Under the pieces are notes generated by a model, which did no database searches, had not been told where the DNA came from, and saw only the letters and a program-made list of their open reading frames with translations. Of a DNA stretch of 64,000 nucleotides, positions 54,347 to 63,364 are shown piece after piece. Made by a program: the position numbers and the translations under genes. This DNA comes from HKCCE3408 sp039183205 (lineage in GTDB: Bacteria; Pseudomonadota; Alphaproteobacteria; Rhodobacterales; Rhodobacteraceae). The DNA lies in contig JBCDBR010000023.1 of NCBI GenBank assembly GCA_039183205.1, positions 1 through 64,000 of the forward strand, given 5' to 3'. Numbering within the stretch: position 1 is the stretch's first letter; the number at the start of each line of letters is the position of its first letter.

Positions 54347-56656
54347 CTAGCGGTAGACATAGATCGGGCTTGTCCAGGCCCTCGTGCCGTCCTCCTGCGT
54401 GAGACGGACGTAAATTGGGTTGTCCCCAAAAGTGTTCAGCGTGATTTCGGATGAAAACTGGAACGATGTGCAGGACAGGGTTTCGGGCAACCGGAAAGCA
54501 CGGACAAAGCGCGGCAAGCGGTCCGATTGATCGAACACCAAGTCTTCCGCGCCGATCTCGGACAGGGCCAAGTCGAATTTGACCAATGGTGTATCGAGCA
54601 CCAATCGCCCGACCGTTGCCTTGTCTAGCCAGATGTCCACGCCGCCGAAATTTCCCGTCGTCAACGCCCGCCACGAAAGCGTGTTGCCGTCCCGCTCCAG
54701 CACCTTGTCGCGATTGAGGAAATTTATCGGATCAGCGGCGCGCACCGTGTTGCCCGTGACAGTGGCCGTTCCGTCCCAGATCACCTCACGGAAGCGTCCG
54801 CGATATTCGGCCCCTTCCCACAATAGCCGCACGCGTGCACCGAGGTCAGCCATCTCGAACGGTCGGATCGTATCGACAAGGGTCGGGCCGTTGAAGACCT
54901 CGATCCTCTCGACCGGTGATGATGTCTCAATTGCCCCGTGCAAGCGCATCCCGCCCTTGGGCAGATGCACAATGTCCCCCATTTCGGCGCGCGAACCAGC
55001 CGCGCCTTTGGCGGCCTCAAACAGCTTCGGGTCGTCAGCGTAGATGGTTGCAGCGTTCTCAAACTCGGCCGCAAGGTCGATAACCATACGTCCATTGCGG
55101 CCGCCCGTCGTGCCGTAGTGGCGGCGCTTCCGCATGGACGACAGAAGGTTCTGGCGCGATAGGGATTCCATCGAGAAACATGTCAATCCGCCGATGGCGC
55201 CAAACTTGCCTGCGCCGGGATAGCTGGCACCCGGGCGCCCCTTGTGGCCGTCGGAATTAGCAACGACGCCAACACGGTAACCCAATCGAAACGCATCGTG
55301 CAGCAACCATTCGAAGGTCCCCCAAGAGGAATGAACTTCCACCGATCGTTCGAAGCGGCCATCATGGGCGACCTCAATGTCTGCGTAGCGTCCGCCGCAA
55401 TGGGCGTACATGACCACGTCCCATTCCTTCGCATCGGCTAAATTCTCAAAAAGCTTCGACGCCGTTAGGGCGTCCGTGCCATCAACATCGCCGCCATCGA
55501 TCAGCGCGTGGGAGGAGCGACGTATTGTTCGGTCATCGGTCGGGAAATAGACGTTCCGATCCCCGCCAAGCGAGGTGTTGCCAGACCATTCATACCCCGG
55601 CAGTGCCACAAAACGCCCCGGCGCGTCATAGGCGGCGGTCAGGCGGTTCAACTCGCCCCAAAAGGCGTCCGTAATCTGAAAATCATTGCCCTGATGCCCA
55701 CAGGCATCGACGAAGGCCAGATCACGCGCGAAGGCGAAGTATTGATCCGCGCTCCCGGTGCCGATCGTCTCTTCAGATTGCCCGTGAAGGTCGGCCCAGA
55801 AATGCACCATCGGCCGATCCTCGACCAGAAGCGGATTTGAGGTCGCGACCACGGTATCGTCATCGTCGAGCAACGCGACCGAAACGCGCCCCGGCTCCGT
55901 GACGCTAAGCCCTTCCAACGCCATGGCACGCTGGCCTGGCACCAGATCGATCCGTTCCGGCAACCCCGAGATCCGCCCTTGGCCCCTGATACGAAAGCTG
56001 TGGTCACACCGATCGGACGGGTTGCCCCAGCGGTCTTCCCCTTTGATTTTCAACGCGAACTGTTCGCCTGGGCGCCGAAGCGTCGGCAGAACGGCTAGGA
56101 ACCGTTCCGGCGGGCCGGGACAGATGTCGATCATCGGCTGCACTGGAAGCGGCTGAAAGTTGAACGTCGCAATTGGATCGCTCAGCACACGGAACTCGAA
56201 CGTATCCTCGCAAAACGTCTGAAGCCGCATCCCGGGCCCGCCATGATCGGTCACGCCGAAGCGGATGGTGATCGTCTCGCCCTCCGTTAAGTACCCCTTC
56301 ACGACCTTAATCCAAAGCGTTCGGTCCCAGGGACGCACGTTGCCTTTCGGATCCCAGCGCACTTGCAAGACCGCGCCGTTCGACGCGTCGACGGTGCAGT
56401 AACTGGGCCCCTCCGGGTCATCGAATTGCGGGTTCGATTGGTCAGAGGCGAAGCGGAAACAAACCCGTAAGCTGCCGGAATCGTCGATCCCGTAAGGTCC
56501 GGCGGTATAGATTAGATCAAAGCTGGCATAGCTTCCGGCTTCAAACTTACCCGTCGGGGTGATTTCAGCCGTGCCAAGGTCCTCAGGTGCGATGGCATGA
56601 CGCACGACGCCTGAATCAATGTTCTTCCACGGAGTGCCGTCGTGTTCGTCACGCAT
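54347..56656 (-). CDS. DUF3604 (PHP-like metal hydrolase) protein
   Basis: The start is ATG 56656, behind AAAGGA, giving 769 residues. The N-terminal 260 residues are beta-rich. From about residue 285 there are metal-binding motifs of the PHP/amidohydrolase-like DUF3604 group: MVHFWADLHGQSEETIGTG, VDACGHQGNDF, LPGYEWSGN, MYAHCGGRYAD, VEVHSSWG and VANSDGHKGRPG. The last 200 residues are again beta-rich. No signal peptide is present, so it should be cytosolic. The family has no settled activity. The operon suggests it hydrolyses an imported compound together with the amidase. It overlaps the ATPase gene by 8 bp. Confidence 0.82.
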   Translation of the reverse strand: MRDEHDGTPWKNIDSGVVRHAIAPEDLGTAEITPTGKFEAGSYASFDLIYTAGPYGIDDSGSLRVCFRFASDQSNPQFDDPEGPSYCTVDASNGAVLQVRWDPKGNVRPWDRTLWIKVVKGYLTEGETITIRFGVTDHGGPGMRLQTFCEDTFEFRVLSDPIATFNFQPLPVQPMIDICPGPPERFLAVLPTLRRPGEQFALKIKGEDRWGNPSDRCDHSFRIRGQGRISGLPERIDLVPGQRAMALEGLSVTEPGRVSVALLDDDDTVVATSNPLLVEDRPMVHFWADLHGQSEETIGTGSADQYFAFARDLAFVDACGHQGNDFQITDAFWGELNRLTAAYDAPGRFVALPGYEWSGNTSLGGDRNVYFPTDDRTIRRSSHALIDGGDVDGTDALTASKLFENLADAKEWDVVMYAHCGGRYADIEVAHDGRFERSVEVHSSWGTFEWLLHDAFRLGYRVGVVANSDGHKGRPGASYPGAGKFGAIGGLTCFSMESLSRQNLLSSMRKRRHYGTTGGRNGRMVIDLAAEFENAATIYADDPKLFEAAKGAAGSRAEMGDIVHLPKGGMRLHGAIETSSPVERIEVFNGPTLVDTIRPFEMADLGARVRLLWEGAEYRGRFREVIWDGTATVTGNTVRAADPINFLNRDKVLERDGNTLSWRALTTGNFGGVDIWLDKATVGRLVLDTPLVKFDLALSEIGAEDLVFDQSDRLPRFVRAFRLPETLSCTSFQFSSEITLNTFGDNPIYVRLTQEDGTRAWTSPIYVYR

Positions 56657-58295
56657 GGGATGTCCTTTCGAAGCGTTGTCCACTCAGCCAGGCACGACCG
56701 GGGATCGAAGCGAGCAGCGCCTGGGTGTATTCGTGCCTTGGCGCGGAAAAGACACCGTCGGTCCGTCCGTATTCGACGACCTCGCCATGCCGCATGACCG
56801 CGATGTTGTCGCAGATCTGCGCCGCCACACAGAGGTCGTGCGTGATGAACAGCATCGAAAGGTCAAACCGGTCGCGGATGTCGGTGAACAGGCGCAGAAC
56901 TTGTTCTTGCACCGAAACGTCAAGCGCGGAGACGGGCTCGTCTGCGATCAGGATTTCTGGCTCCAGCGCCAGCGCGCGCGCGATCCCGATCCTTTGCCGC
57001 TGGCCGCCAGAGAATTCATGCGGGAAGCGCTTGGCCGCCTTGCTGGTTAGGCCGACAAGTTCCAGTAGTTCGTCAACCTTTCTATAGGCTTCAGCCTTAG
57101 GGACGCCCCGCAGCAATGGTCCCTCCGCAATTATCCGACCCACTCGGTAGCGTGGGTTCAACGTCGCGAACGGGTCCTGGAACACCATCTGGATCCGCTT
57201 TCGAAACGCCTTTAGGTCCTTTTCTTCAAGCTTGAGCAAGTCGACCTCATCGAGGTAAAGCGCACCGCGATCTGCTTGGATCAGGCGAATAATGAGACGG
57301 GCCAATGTTGATTTTCCCGATCCGGATTCTCCAACCACGCCAACAGTTTCGCCCCTTTGAAGTTGAAGACTGACATTCCGAACCGCACGCGTTTCGCGTC
57401 GTGCACGGCCGAACAAGCCGCCTCCGGAGACGAACGTTTTCTCAAGCCCTGACGCATCAAGTAAGATCTCGGCCGATGGCTTGAGGTTGCGTACGCCCGG
57501 CGTCAACGGCGGTACCGCCGCAATCAGGGACTTGGTGTAGTCTTCCTTGGGGGCGTTCAGGATCTCGCTTACTGGGCCGACCTCGACGAGGTGACCGTGC
57601 TGCATGACCGCTACGCGATCCGCAATCTCCGCGACGACGCCGAAATCATGGGTGATGAAGATCACGCCCGTGCGCCGCTTGCGTTGGATTTCCTGGATTA
57701 GGTGGAGGATTTGCGCCTGCGTTGTGACGTCCAACGCCGTTGTGGGTTCGTCCGCGATGATGATGTCGGGCTCAAGGATGAGTGCCATAGCGATCATCGC
57801 GCGTTGACGCTGCCCACCTGACAACTGATGGGGGTAGCTGTCATAGATACTCTCAGGGTCGGGCAGGTGAACCTCGTCGAGGATATCCAAAACCCGTGCA
57901 CGCCGCTCCGCCGTTGGTAAGGTCATGTGCGTGCTGACGACTTCTGAGATTTGCTGGCCTATGGTGATCAGAGGGTTGAGCGCCGTCATGGGCTCCTGAA
58001 ACACCATTGAAACCTGGCGCCCTCGCACATCACGCATCCGTTCCGGTGCGACACTCAGCAGGTCTTCGTCCTCGAAGATAATCTCCCCGCCCGAGACATG
58101 GACATCCGGCTCCGGTAGGAGGCCCATGATCGATTTGGCGAGCAGCGACTTGCCCGACCCGGACTCACCGACAACGAAGAGGATCTCGTCGGGGTGAAGC
58201 TCCAGGGTGACGCCATCAACGGCATGGGCGCGGTCCGCGCCGGCGGGCAGGCTGATCCGCAGATCCTTAATCCGGAGCAGGGCGGTGTCTGTCAT
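56649..58295 (-). CDS. Fused double ABC ATPase of a peptide-type importer
   Basis: The start is ATG 58295, four bases inside the permease gene; the reading frame open further upstream is antisense or out-of-frame to that permease and is not used. The 548 residues carry two complete ATPase halves. The first has GESGSGKSLLAKS, LSGGQRQRAMIAMAL and IIIADEPTTALDVT. The second has GESGSGKSTLARL, FSGGQRQRIGIARAL and ILIADEPVSALDVS. It replaces the separate DppD and DppF of the other operon. Confidence 0.93.
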   Translation of the reverse strand: MTDTALLRIKDLRISLPAGADRAHAVDGVTLELHPDEILFVVGESGSGKSLLAKSIMGLLPEPDVHVSGGEIIFEDEDLLSVAPERMRDVRGRQVSMVFQEPMTALNPLITIGQQISEVVSTHMTLPTAERRARVLDILDEVHLPDPESIYDSYPHQLSGGQRQRAMIAMALILEPDIIIADEPTTALDVTTQAQILHLIQEIQRKRRTGVIFITHDFGVVAEIADRVAVMQHGHLVEVGPVSEILNAPKEDYTKSLIAAVPPLTPGVRNLKPSAEILLDASGLEKTFVSGGGLFGRARRETRAVRNVSLQLQRGETVGVVGESGSGKSTLARLIIRLIQADRGALYLDEVDLLKLEEKDLKAFRKRIQMVFQDPFATLNPRYRVGRIIAEGPLLRGVPKAEAYRKVDELLELVGLTSKAAKRFPHEFSGGQRQRIGIARALALEPEILIADEPVSALDVSVQEQVLRLFTDIRDRFDLSMLFITHDLCVAAQICDNIAVMRHGEVVEYGRTDGVFSAPRHEYTQALLASIPGRAWLSGQRFERTSHA

Positions 58296-59125
58296 GCCGA
58301 CCGCTTTCTCAATCGTGGGTTCAGCGCATCGTTCAGGCCCTCGCCGATCAAGTTGATCGACAGAACCGTCAGCAGGATCGCGATCCCGGGGAAAGTGCAG
58401 ATCCACCAAGCCGTGCGCAGCACGCCCCGACCCGCCCCGATCAGAAAGCCCCAGCTCATGACGTTCTGATCGCCAAGGCCGAGGAAGGCGAGGCCGGATT
58501 CCACCAGGATCGCGGTTGCGACCATCAAAGAGCCCATGACGATCACCGGCGAAATGCAGTTGGGCAGAATCTGTAGGAAGATGATCCGCATGTTCGACAT
58601 GCCCAACGTGACGCTGGCCTCCACGAACTCTCGGCGTTTCAGTGTCATAAACTCCGCCCGCACCAGGCGCGCGACGGGTGGCCACGTCACCACGGCAATC
58701 GCGATGATGATGCTTTCGAGGCTGGGTGTCATGACCGCAACGAGAAGGATTGCAAAAAGGAAGGGAGGGATCGTCTGCACGACCTCCGTGAACCGCATGA
58801 GAAGGTCGTCTACGCGTCGGCCGTAATACCCCGCGACGCCGCCGACGGCCGTGCCAAAGGTGACCGAGATACTGGTTGCGATGAAGCTGATCAGCAGCGT
58901 CGTCGAGGCGCCATGCGCAACGCCTGCGGCGACATCGCGCCCCAACGTGTCCGTGCCCAAAGGATGCGCCCAAGAGGGCGGCAGGCTCGGCTGGGCCACC
59001 ATCCGGAATGGATCGTAGGGAAAGAAGAGCGCAGCCGTAGCCATCATAAGCAGGACAACGACAAAGATGACGAGGCCAAGTACGGCTGATCTGTTGCGAC
59101 TGAACCTAATCCAGAATTCCATCAT
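58292..59125 (-). CDS. Peptide-type ABC transporter permease (DppC-like)
   Basis: The 277 residues start at ATG 59125, behind GAGGGG, with a second ATG directly after. The coupling loop is REFVEASVTLGMSNMRIIFLQILPN. The N-terminal membrane anchor and HPLGTDTLGRDVAAGVAHGA, the family's periplasmic motif, are present. It overlaps the ATPase gene by ATGA and lies 10 bp after the DppB-like gene. Confidence 0.93.
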   Translation of the reverse strand: MMEFWIRFSRNRSAVLGLVIFVVVLLMMATAALFFPYDPFRMVAQPSLPPSWAHPLGTDTLGRDVAAGVAHGASTTLLISFIATSISVTFGTAVGGVAGYYGRRVDDLLMRFTEVVQTIPPFLFAILLVAVMTPSLESIIIAIAVVTWPPVARLVRAEFMTLKRREFVEASVTLGMSNMRIIFLQILPNCISPVIVMGSLMVATAILVESGLAFLGLGDQNVMSWGFLIGAGRGVLRTAWWICTFPGIAILLTVLSINLIGEGLNDALNPRLRKRSA

Positions 59126-59135
59126 CGCACGCCCC

Positions 59136-60110
59136 TCAATCGTCGTGAATTCGTGGATCAAGGAAGGTGTAGAGCGTGTCGATCGCGATGTTCACAACGA
59201 CGACGAGACAGGCCGAAATGAAGAAAATGCCCAGGAGCAGGTTCAGATCGCGCGCGAAAAGGGAATCGTAGGCCAGAAGGCCCAATCCAGGCCAGCCAAA
59301 GACGGATTCGACGATCACCGACCCGCCCAGTAGGCCGCCAGTTTGCAGGCCCACCACGGTCACGATCGGCAAAAGCGCGTTGCGTAACACGTGGCGAAAG
59401 GTGATCTGCCGCTCCGTCAGGCCCTTGGCACGCGCGGTTACGGCGTAGTCCATATCTGCCTGTTCCAACATGGTGGCGCGCATCATCCGCGTGTAGAACG
59501 CGAGGTAGAACAGCGAAAGCGTTCCCGCCGGCAGGATCAGGTGCCACGCGATGTCCTTGACCCGGTCCCAACCTTCATAGAACGCGCCGATGGTCTCCAT
59601 TCCGCTTGTGGGAACCCATCCCAGCCGGATTGCAAAGACGACGATGAACATCAGACCCGCCCAGAATAGCGGCGTCGCATAGGACACCAACGCAAAAACC
59701 GAAATCAGCCAATCGCGCCATGTGTTCAGGTTGATCGCTGCTAGAAATCCTAGAAGGCAGCCAACACCCACGGAGACAATCAGCGTCGTGATCATTAGGA
59801 TCAGTGTCGGGCCAAGCCGGTCGAGGATCAGTTCGGTCACGGGCACGTCGAACCGAAATGAGTACCCCAGATCGAGCACAAGGACGTTGCGCATATACGC
59901 AAGGAGTTGGATGTACCAGGGTTGGTCGAGGCCGTATCGGGCCCGCAGGTTTTCGATGTAGTCCTCTGACGCCCCGCCGGCATCACTCACGAGGATGTCG
60001 ACAACGTCCCCCCCCATCATCTGTATCAGGATAAAATTGATCACGATGATCGACAAGATCACCGGGATGGCCTGCAACAATCGCTGAACTATAAACCTGA
60101 GGCGTTTCAT
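59136..60110 (-). CDS. Peptide-type ABC transporter permease (DppB-like)
   Basis: The 324 residues have the DppB N-terminus (IVQRLLQAIPVILSIIVINF) and about six membrane segments. The coupling loop is DYAVTARAKGLTERQITFRH. It is preceded by a terminator-like hairpin after the binding-protein gene. Confidence 0.93.
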   Translation of the reverse strand: MKRLRFIVQRLLQAIPVILSIIVINFILIQMMGGDVVDILVSDAGGASEDYIENLRARYGLDQPWYIQLLAYMRNVLVLDLGYSFRFDVPVTELILDRLGPTLILMITTLIVSVGVGCLLGFLAAINLNTWRDWLISVFALVSYATPLFWAGLMFIVVFAIRLGWVPTSGMETIGAFYEGWDRVKDIAWHLILPAGTLSLFYLAFYTRMMRATMLEQADMDYAVTARAKGLTERQITFRHVLRNALLPIVTVVGLQTGGLLGGSVIVESVFGWPGLGLLAYDSLFARDLNLLLGIFFISACLVVVVNIAIDTLYTFLDPRIHDD

Positions 60111-60136
60111 CGAAGCCTTTGGGTCGGAGGGTGCGT

Positions 60137-60164
60137 AAAAAGGACGGCACGGCGCGGCGCCGCC
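60137..60164 (-). terminator. Terminator-like hairpin between binding protein and permease genes
   Basis: On the minus strand GGCGGCG-CCG-CGCC(GT)GCC (60164-60146) forms a GC-rich stem with a 2-base bulge. It is followed after four bases by TTTTT (60141-60137), 18 bases after the binding-protein stop. It resembles the one after phnD and would lower expression of the membrane subunits. Confidence 0.5.
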
Positions 60165-60181
60165 CTCGGTCTTTCAAGACC

Positions 60182-61804
60182 TTAGCGGTCCAACCACACA
60201 TTGTAGAAGGACGAATAAGACCCCATCGGGTTATTGACTGCGTTGATCACATCGTCCTTGTAGACCGTTACGAACCGCATCTCGAAGATCGGAAGCACGG
60301 GCAGGTCTTCGGCCAATTGACGCTGAATGTCGTGGTAGAGCGCTTGACGGATCTCTGGGTCATTTTCGTTGGTGGCCTGCGCCATCCACGCATCGATTTC
60401 GGGGTTCGAATACTGGGCGGAGTTCACGAACAACACGCCTTGACGGATCTGGTCGCTGAGATACTGGCGATGCACACCGATGGCCGGATCGGCATACTGG
60501 AAGAGAAAAGTCGCGCTCAGCTGGAAATCGTAATCGGTGTAGATGCGCTGCAAAAACGCGCCGACATCCTGGTTCCGAAGCTCCACGTCGATGCCGATTT
60601 CGGCCAGCGTCTGCTTAAGGTACTCGGCCATCCGGTTCCAGTCGCCGCCCAGCGGAAGGACATCGTGGATGATGGTGAAGCGAAACCCGTCATCGCCCCG
60701 CTCGAACCCGGCCTCGTCCAATAGCTGATTGGCAATCTCGATGTTGTTGTCGACTTCGTAGTCGCGCACATCGTCGGTATAAAGACCGGTCGCTGAAAAG
60801 TTTGAGCTCAGTGCACCGGTCGCCGCGACGCCGTTGCCGTAAAAAATGTTGTCGATGATCCAGGACCGGTCGATCGCGTAGGAAATCGCCTGCCGCACGG
60901 CGATGTTGCCCATGATCTCATCCTGGAGGTTCGTCTCCATCATCATGAGCGGGTTGATCATCTCATAGCCGAGATTTGTCACGGTGATCCCATCTATCGC
61001 ATCGATGCGATCCGCGTCCGAATAGGGAATAGCGTTGAACGCGGCGTAGTCGATCTCACCGTTTTCCACGGCAGCCGAACGCGTGGCTGGGTCAGCGATG
61101 AACCGCGCCACGATCCGGTCAAGATAGGGCAGACCCTCACGCCAATAGTTCGGGTTGCGGTCCAGCCGAATGTACTGGCCCCGCTCCCATTCCGTGAACA
61201 TGAATGGCCCGGTGCCGTTGGGTGCATTGGCCGTATCGTTTTCCGCCGGGTCGGTGCCCTCGAACGTCTCCCGGTTCAGCATCGGCGTTTCATGGCTCGA
61301 CAGCGCATAAAGGATGTAGGGCGCCGGATTGGCGAGGTTGAACACAACCGTGTAGTCATCGGGCGTGTCGATGGATGTCACTTCCGCGAAATTGGTCTCC
61401 CCCCGGGGATGCACGCTGCGCAGCACCTCCTCGATGGTGTATTTCACATCTGAGCTGTCGAAGGGCGAGCCATCGTGGAACGTAACGCCTTCTTCCAGTT
61501 GGAAGGTAATCGTCAGGCCGTCCTCCGAGACCTCCCAACTGCGCGCAAGGCTTGGCTGCGGATTGAGGTCAAAGTCGTATTCCAATAGGCCCTCATAGAC
61601 CTTGTTGGTGATCTCTCCAATGGAACTGGCGGTGGATCGGTACGCCGCCAGAGTGTTCGGCTCAGGATGTACAAGCGTCAGTAGACTGCCGCCAGATTGC
61701 GGCTCATCCGCCTGCGCCACCGGTACGCTGGAAACAGAAACAAGCCCTGAAATGGCGAGGGCGACGGATGCCGTCTGGAGCGTTCGTAGCATTCGATTTT
61801 TCAT
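60182..61804 (-). CDS. Periplasmic peptide-type binding protein, normal lobe order
   Basis: The 540 residues start with a signal peptide (1-32, cleavage after VAQA). The family-5 order is conventional: N-lobe with LTITFQLEEGVTFHDGSPF near residues 95-112, GTGPFMFTEWERGQYIRL, and AVRQAISYAIDRSW, then the C-lobe with LKQTLAEIGIDVELRNQDV and YSNPEIDAWMAQATNENDPE. It is second in the operon, after the amidase gene. It serves as an internal reference for the permuted protein at 45053. Confidence 0.93.
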   Translation of the reverse strand: MKNRMLRTLQTASVALAISGLVSVSSVPVAQADEPQSGGSLLTLVHPEPNTLAAYRSTASSIGEITNKVYEGLLEYDFDLNPQPSLARSWEVSEDGLTITFQLEEGVTFHDGSPFDSSDVKYTIEEVLRSVHPRGETNFAEVTSIDTPDDYTVVFNLANPAPYILYALSSHETPMLNRETFEGTDPAENDTANAPNGTGPFMFTEWERGQYIRLDRNPNYWREGLPYLDRIVARFIADPATRSAAVENGEIDYAAFNAIPYSDADRIDAIDGITVTNLGYEMINPLMMMETNLQDEIMGNIAVRQAISYAIDRSWIIDNIFYGNGVAATGALSSNFSATGLYTDDVRDYEVDNNIEIANQLLDEAGFERGDDGFRFTIIHDVLPLGGDWNRMAEYLKQTLAEIGIDVELRNQDVGAFLQRIYTDYDFQLSATFLFQYADPAIGVHRQYLSDQIRQGVLFVNSAQYSNPEIDAWMAQATNENDPEIRQALYHDIQRQLAEDLPVLPIFEMRFVTVYKDDVINAVNNPMGSYSSFYNVWLDR

Positions 61805-61828
61805 CGGTGATCTCCATGTTGGGGACTG

Positions 61829-63316
61829 TCAGGCAGTATGTTGGGGTTGGGACGTCTGGCCGGGGTAGGTGACGACAGGTCTGGCGCGTTCAAAGGCGTG
61901 GGCGGCTTGCAAAACACCCAGATCATCGAACATGGCGCCCACGATTTGCAAACCGACCGGCATGCCGGCCTTCGTGAGCCCGCATGGCACTGAACACGCG
62001 GGCTGTTGCGTCAGATTGAACGGGTAGGTGAACGGCATCCAGTCATCGGCCCAGCCGCGCCCTACGCTGTCGGGTGGGGTGTCGATATCGAAAGCAGGGA
62101 TTGGGCATGTCGGGGTCACGAGGTAATCGAATTCGGCGAAGTATTCTTTCATCTGTCGCCCGAGTTCCGCCCGTTGGAGGGTCGCGTCATGAAACTTTGA
62201 CAGATCGACCGCTTCCCCCTGTTTGGCCATACTCAACAGGCCGGGGTCCAAAAGATCGCGTTGAGCTGGGCTGAGGTGCTTGATCCGACCGGCCATTCCC
62301 GCGAACCAGAGAACCTCCACCGTTTCCATGGGCTCCTCAAATGGTGGGTCGACAGGGACCACCTCTGCGCCCAGAGAGGATAACAGCACCACGGCTTCTT
62401 CGACGATGCGCGCAACTTCAGGGTTCACATTGGCGTAGCCGAGGTCGGGTGAGTACGCGATGCGGCGGCCTTCGATCCCGGCGCCCAGCGCCGCGGCGTA
62501 GTCGATATCTTCATATGGTAGCGCGGACCAATCTCGGAGATCGGGGCGCGCCATCACGCGCAGCATGAAGGCCGCGTCTTCGACCGAACGGGTCATCGGG
62601 CCGATATGTGCCAACGTACTATATGGGCTGAGCGGGTAGGTCGCCACACGTCCGTAGCTCGGTTTATGACCGAAAATTCCGCAAAACGCCGCGGGGATGC
62701 GCACCGAGCCGCCACCGTCGGTTCCAACATGAAGAACCCCAGCCCCCATTGCCGCAGCCGCACCGGCACCTCCGCTCGACCCTCCGGGCGTTTTCGCTGG
62801 ATCCCAAGGGTTGCGTGTCGTGCCATGCCTTGTGTTGTCCGTGACACCTTTCCAGCCGATCTCAGGCGTCGTGGTCTGACCGATTAACACGGCGCCTGCT
62901 TCGACAAGCCGCGCCACGGCAGGCGAATACCAGTCAGACGGCTCACCCAAACCGAGCACACGGCTTCCAAAGGTGGTTTCCCAGCCTTTTACCATCATAA
63001 CGTCCTTGATGGTGGTGGCGATGCCGTCGATCGGGCTGAGGGGTTCACCTGCCGCCCATCGCTTTGCCGATGCCTCCGCTGCCTTGAGCGCGCCCGTCCC
63101 GTCAACAAACGAAAAGGCATTAACCACAGGATCGATGGCATCAATTCGGTCGAGGGCGGCCTTGGTCGTGTCGACAGGCGTCGCGGCGCCTTCGGTGAAC
63201 ATCTGGGTCTGCTGGCGCACGCCGAGAAACGCGAGGTCCGATCTTTCCTGTGTTTCGAGCACGTGCGCCTCCAGCAAAGGGATTCCACGAACGGTAGCGA
63301 AGCGCCCTAGCGCCAT
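61829..63316 (-). CDS. Amidase-signature hydrolase
   Basis: The 495 residues from ATG 63316 belong to the amidase signature family. The Ser-cis-Ser-Lys triad is visible: Lys in IATTIKDVMM near residue 102, and the two Ser in TPGGSSGGAGAAAAMGAG near residues 170-190, with TDGGGSVRIPAAFCG after. It cleaves an amide to acid and ammonia. It is the first gene of the second operon and divergent from the LysR gene, which probably controls it. Substrate unknown. Confidence 0.93.
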   Translation of the reverse strand: MALGRFATVRGIPLLEAHVLETQERSDLAFLGVRQQTQMFTEGAATPVDTTKAALDRIDAIDPVVNAFSFVDGTGALKAAEASAKRWAAGEPLSPIDGIATTIKDVMMVKGWETTFGSRVLGLGEPSDWYSPAVARLVEAGAVLIGQTTTPEIGWKGVTDNTRHGTTRNPWDPAKTPGGSSGGAGAAAAMGAGVLHVGTDGGGSVRIPAAFCGIFGHKPSYGRVATYPLSPYSTLAHIGPMTRSVEDAAFMLRVMARPDLRDWSALPYEDIDYAAALGAGIEGRRIAYSPDLGYANVNPEVARIVEEAVVLLSSLGAEVVPVDPPFEEPMETVEVLWFAGMAGRIKHLSPAQRDLLDPGLLSMAKQGEAVDLSKFHDATLQRAELGRQMKEYFAEFDYLVTPTCPIPAFDIDTPPDSVGRGWADDWMPFTYPFNLTQQPACSVPCGLTKAGMPVGLQIVGAMFDDLGVLQAAHAFERARPVVTYPGQTSQPQHTA

Positions 63317-63364
63317 AAAATACAATTAGTTTGAGTAATGATTTGGCTTTTTGTAGTTAGGCTT
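63317..63364. promoter_or_regulatory. A/T-rich divergent promoter region, amidase operon and lysR
   Basis: Only 48 bp separate the two starts. The stretch is markedly A/T-rich (AAAATACAATTAGTTTGAG) compared with its surroundings, as expected for a shared promoter with a LysR site. I cannot place an exact operator. Confidence 0.45.

Noticed and set aside
58296..58973. Extended upstream part of the double-ATPase frame
   Set aside because: It runs antiparallel in register within the permease gene on the same strand in another frame. The ATGA start at 58295 gives the normal N-terminus.
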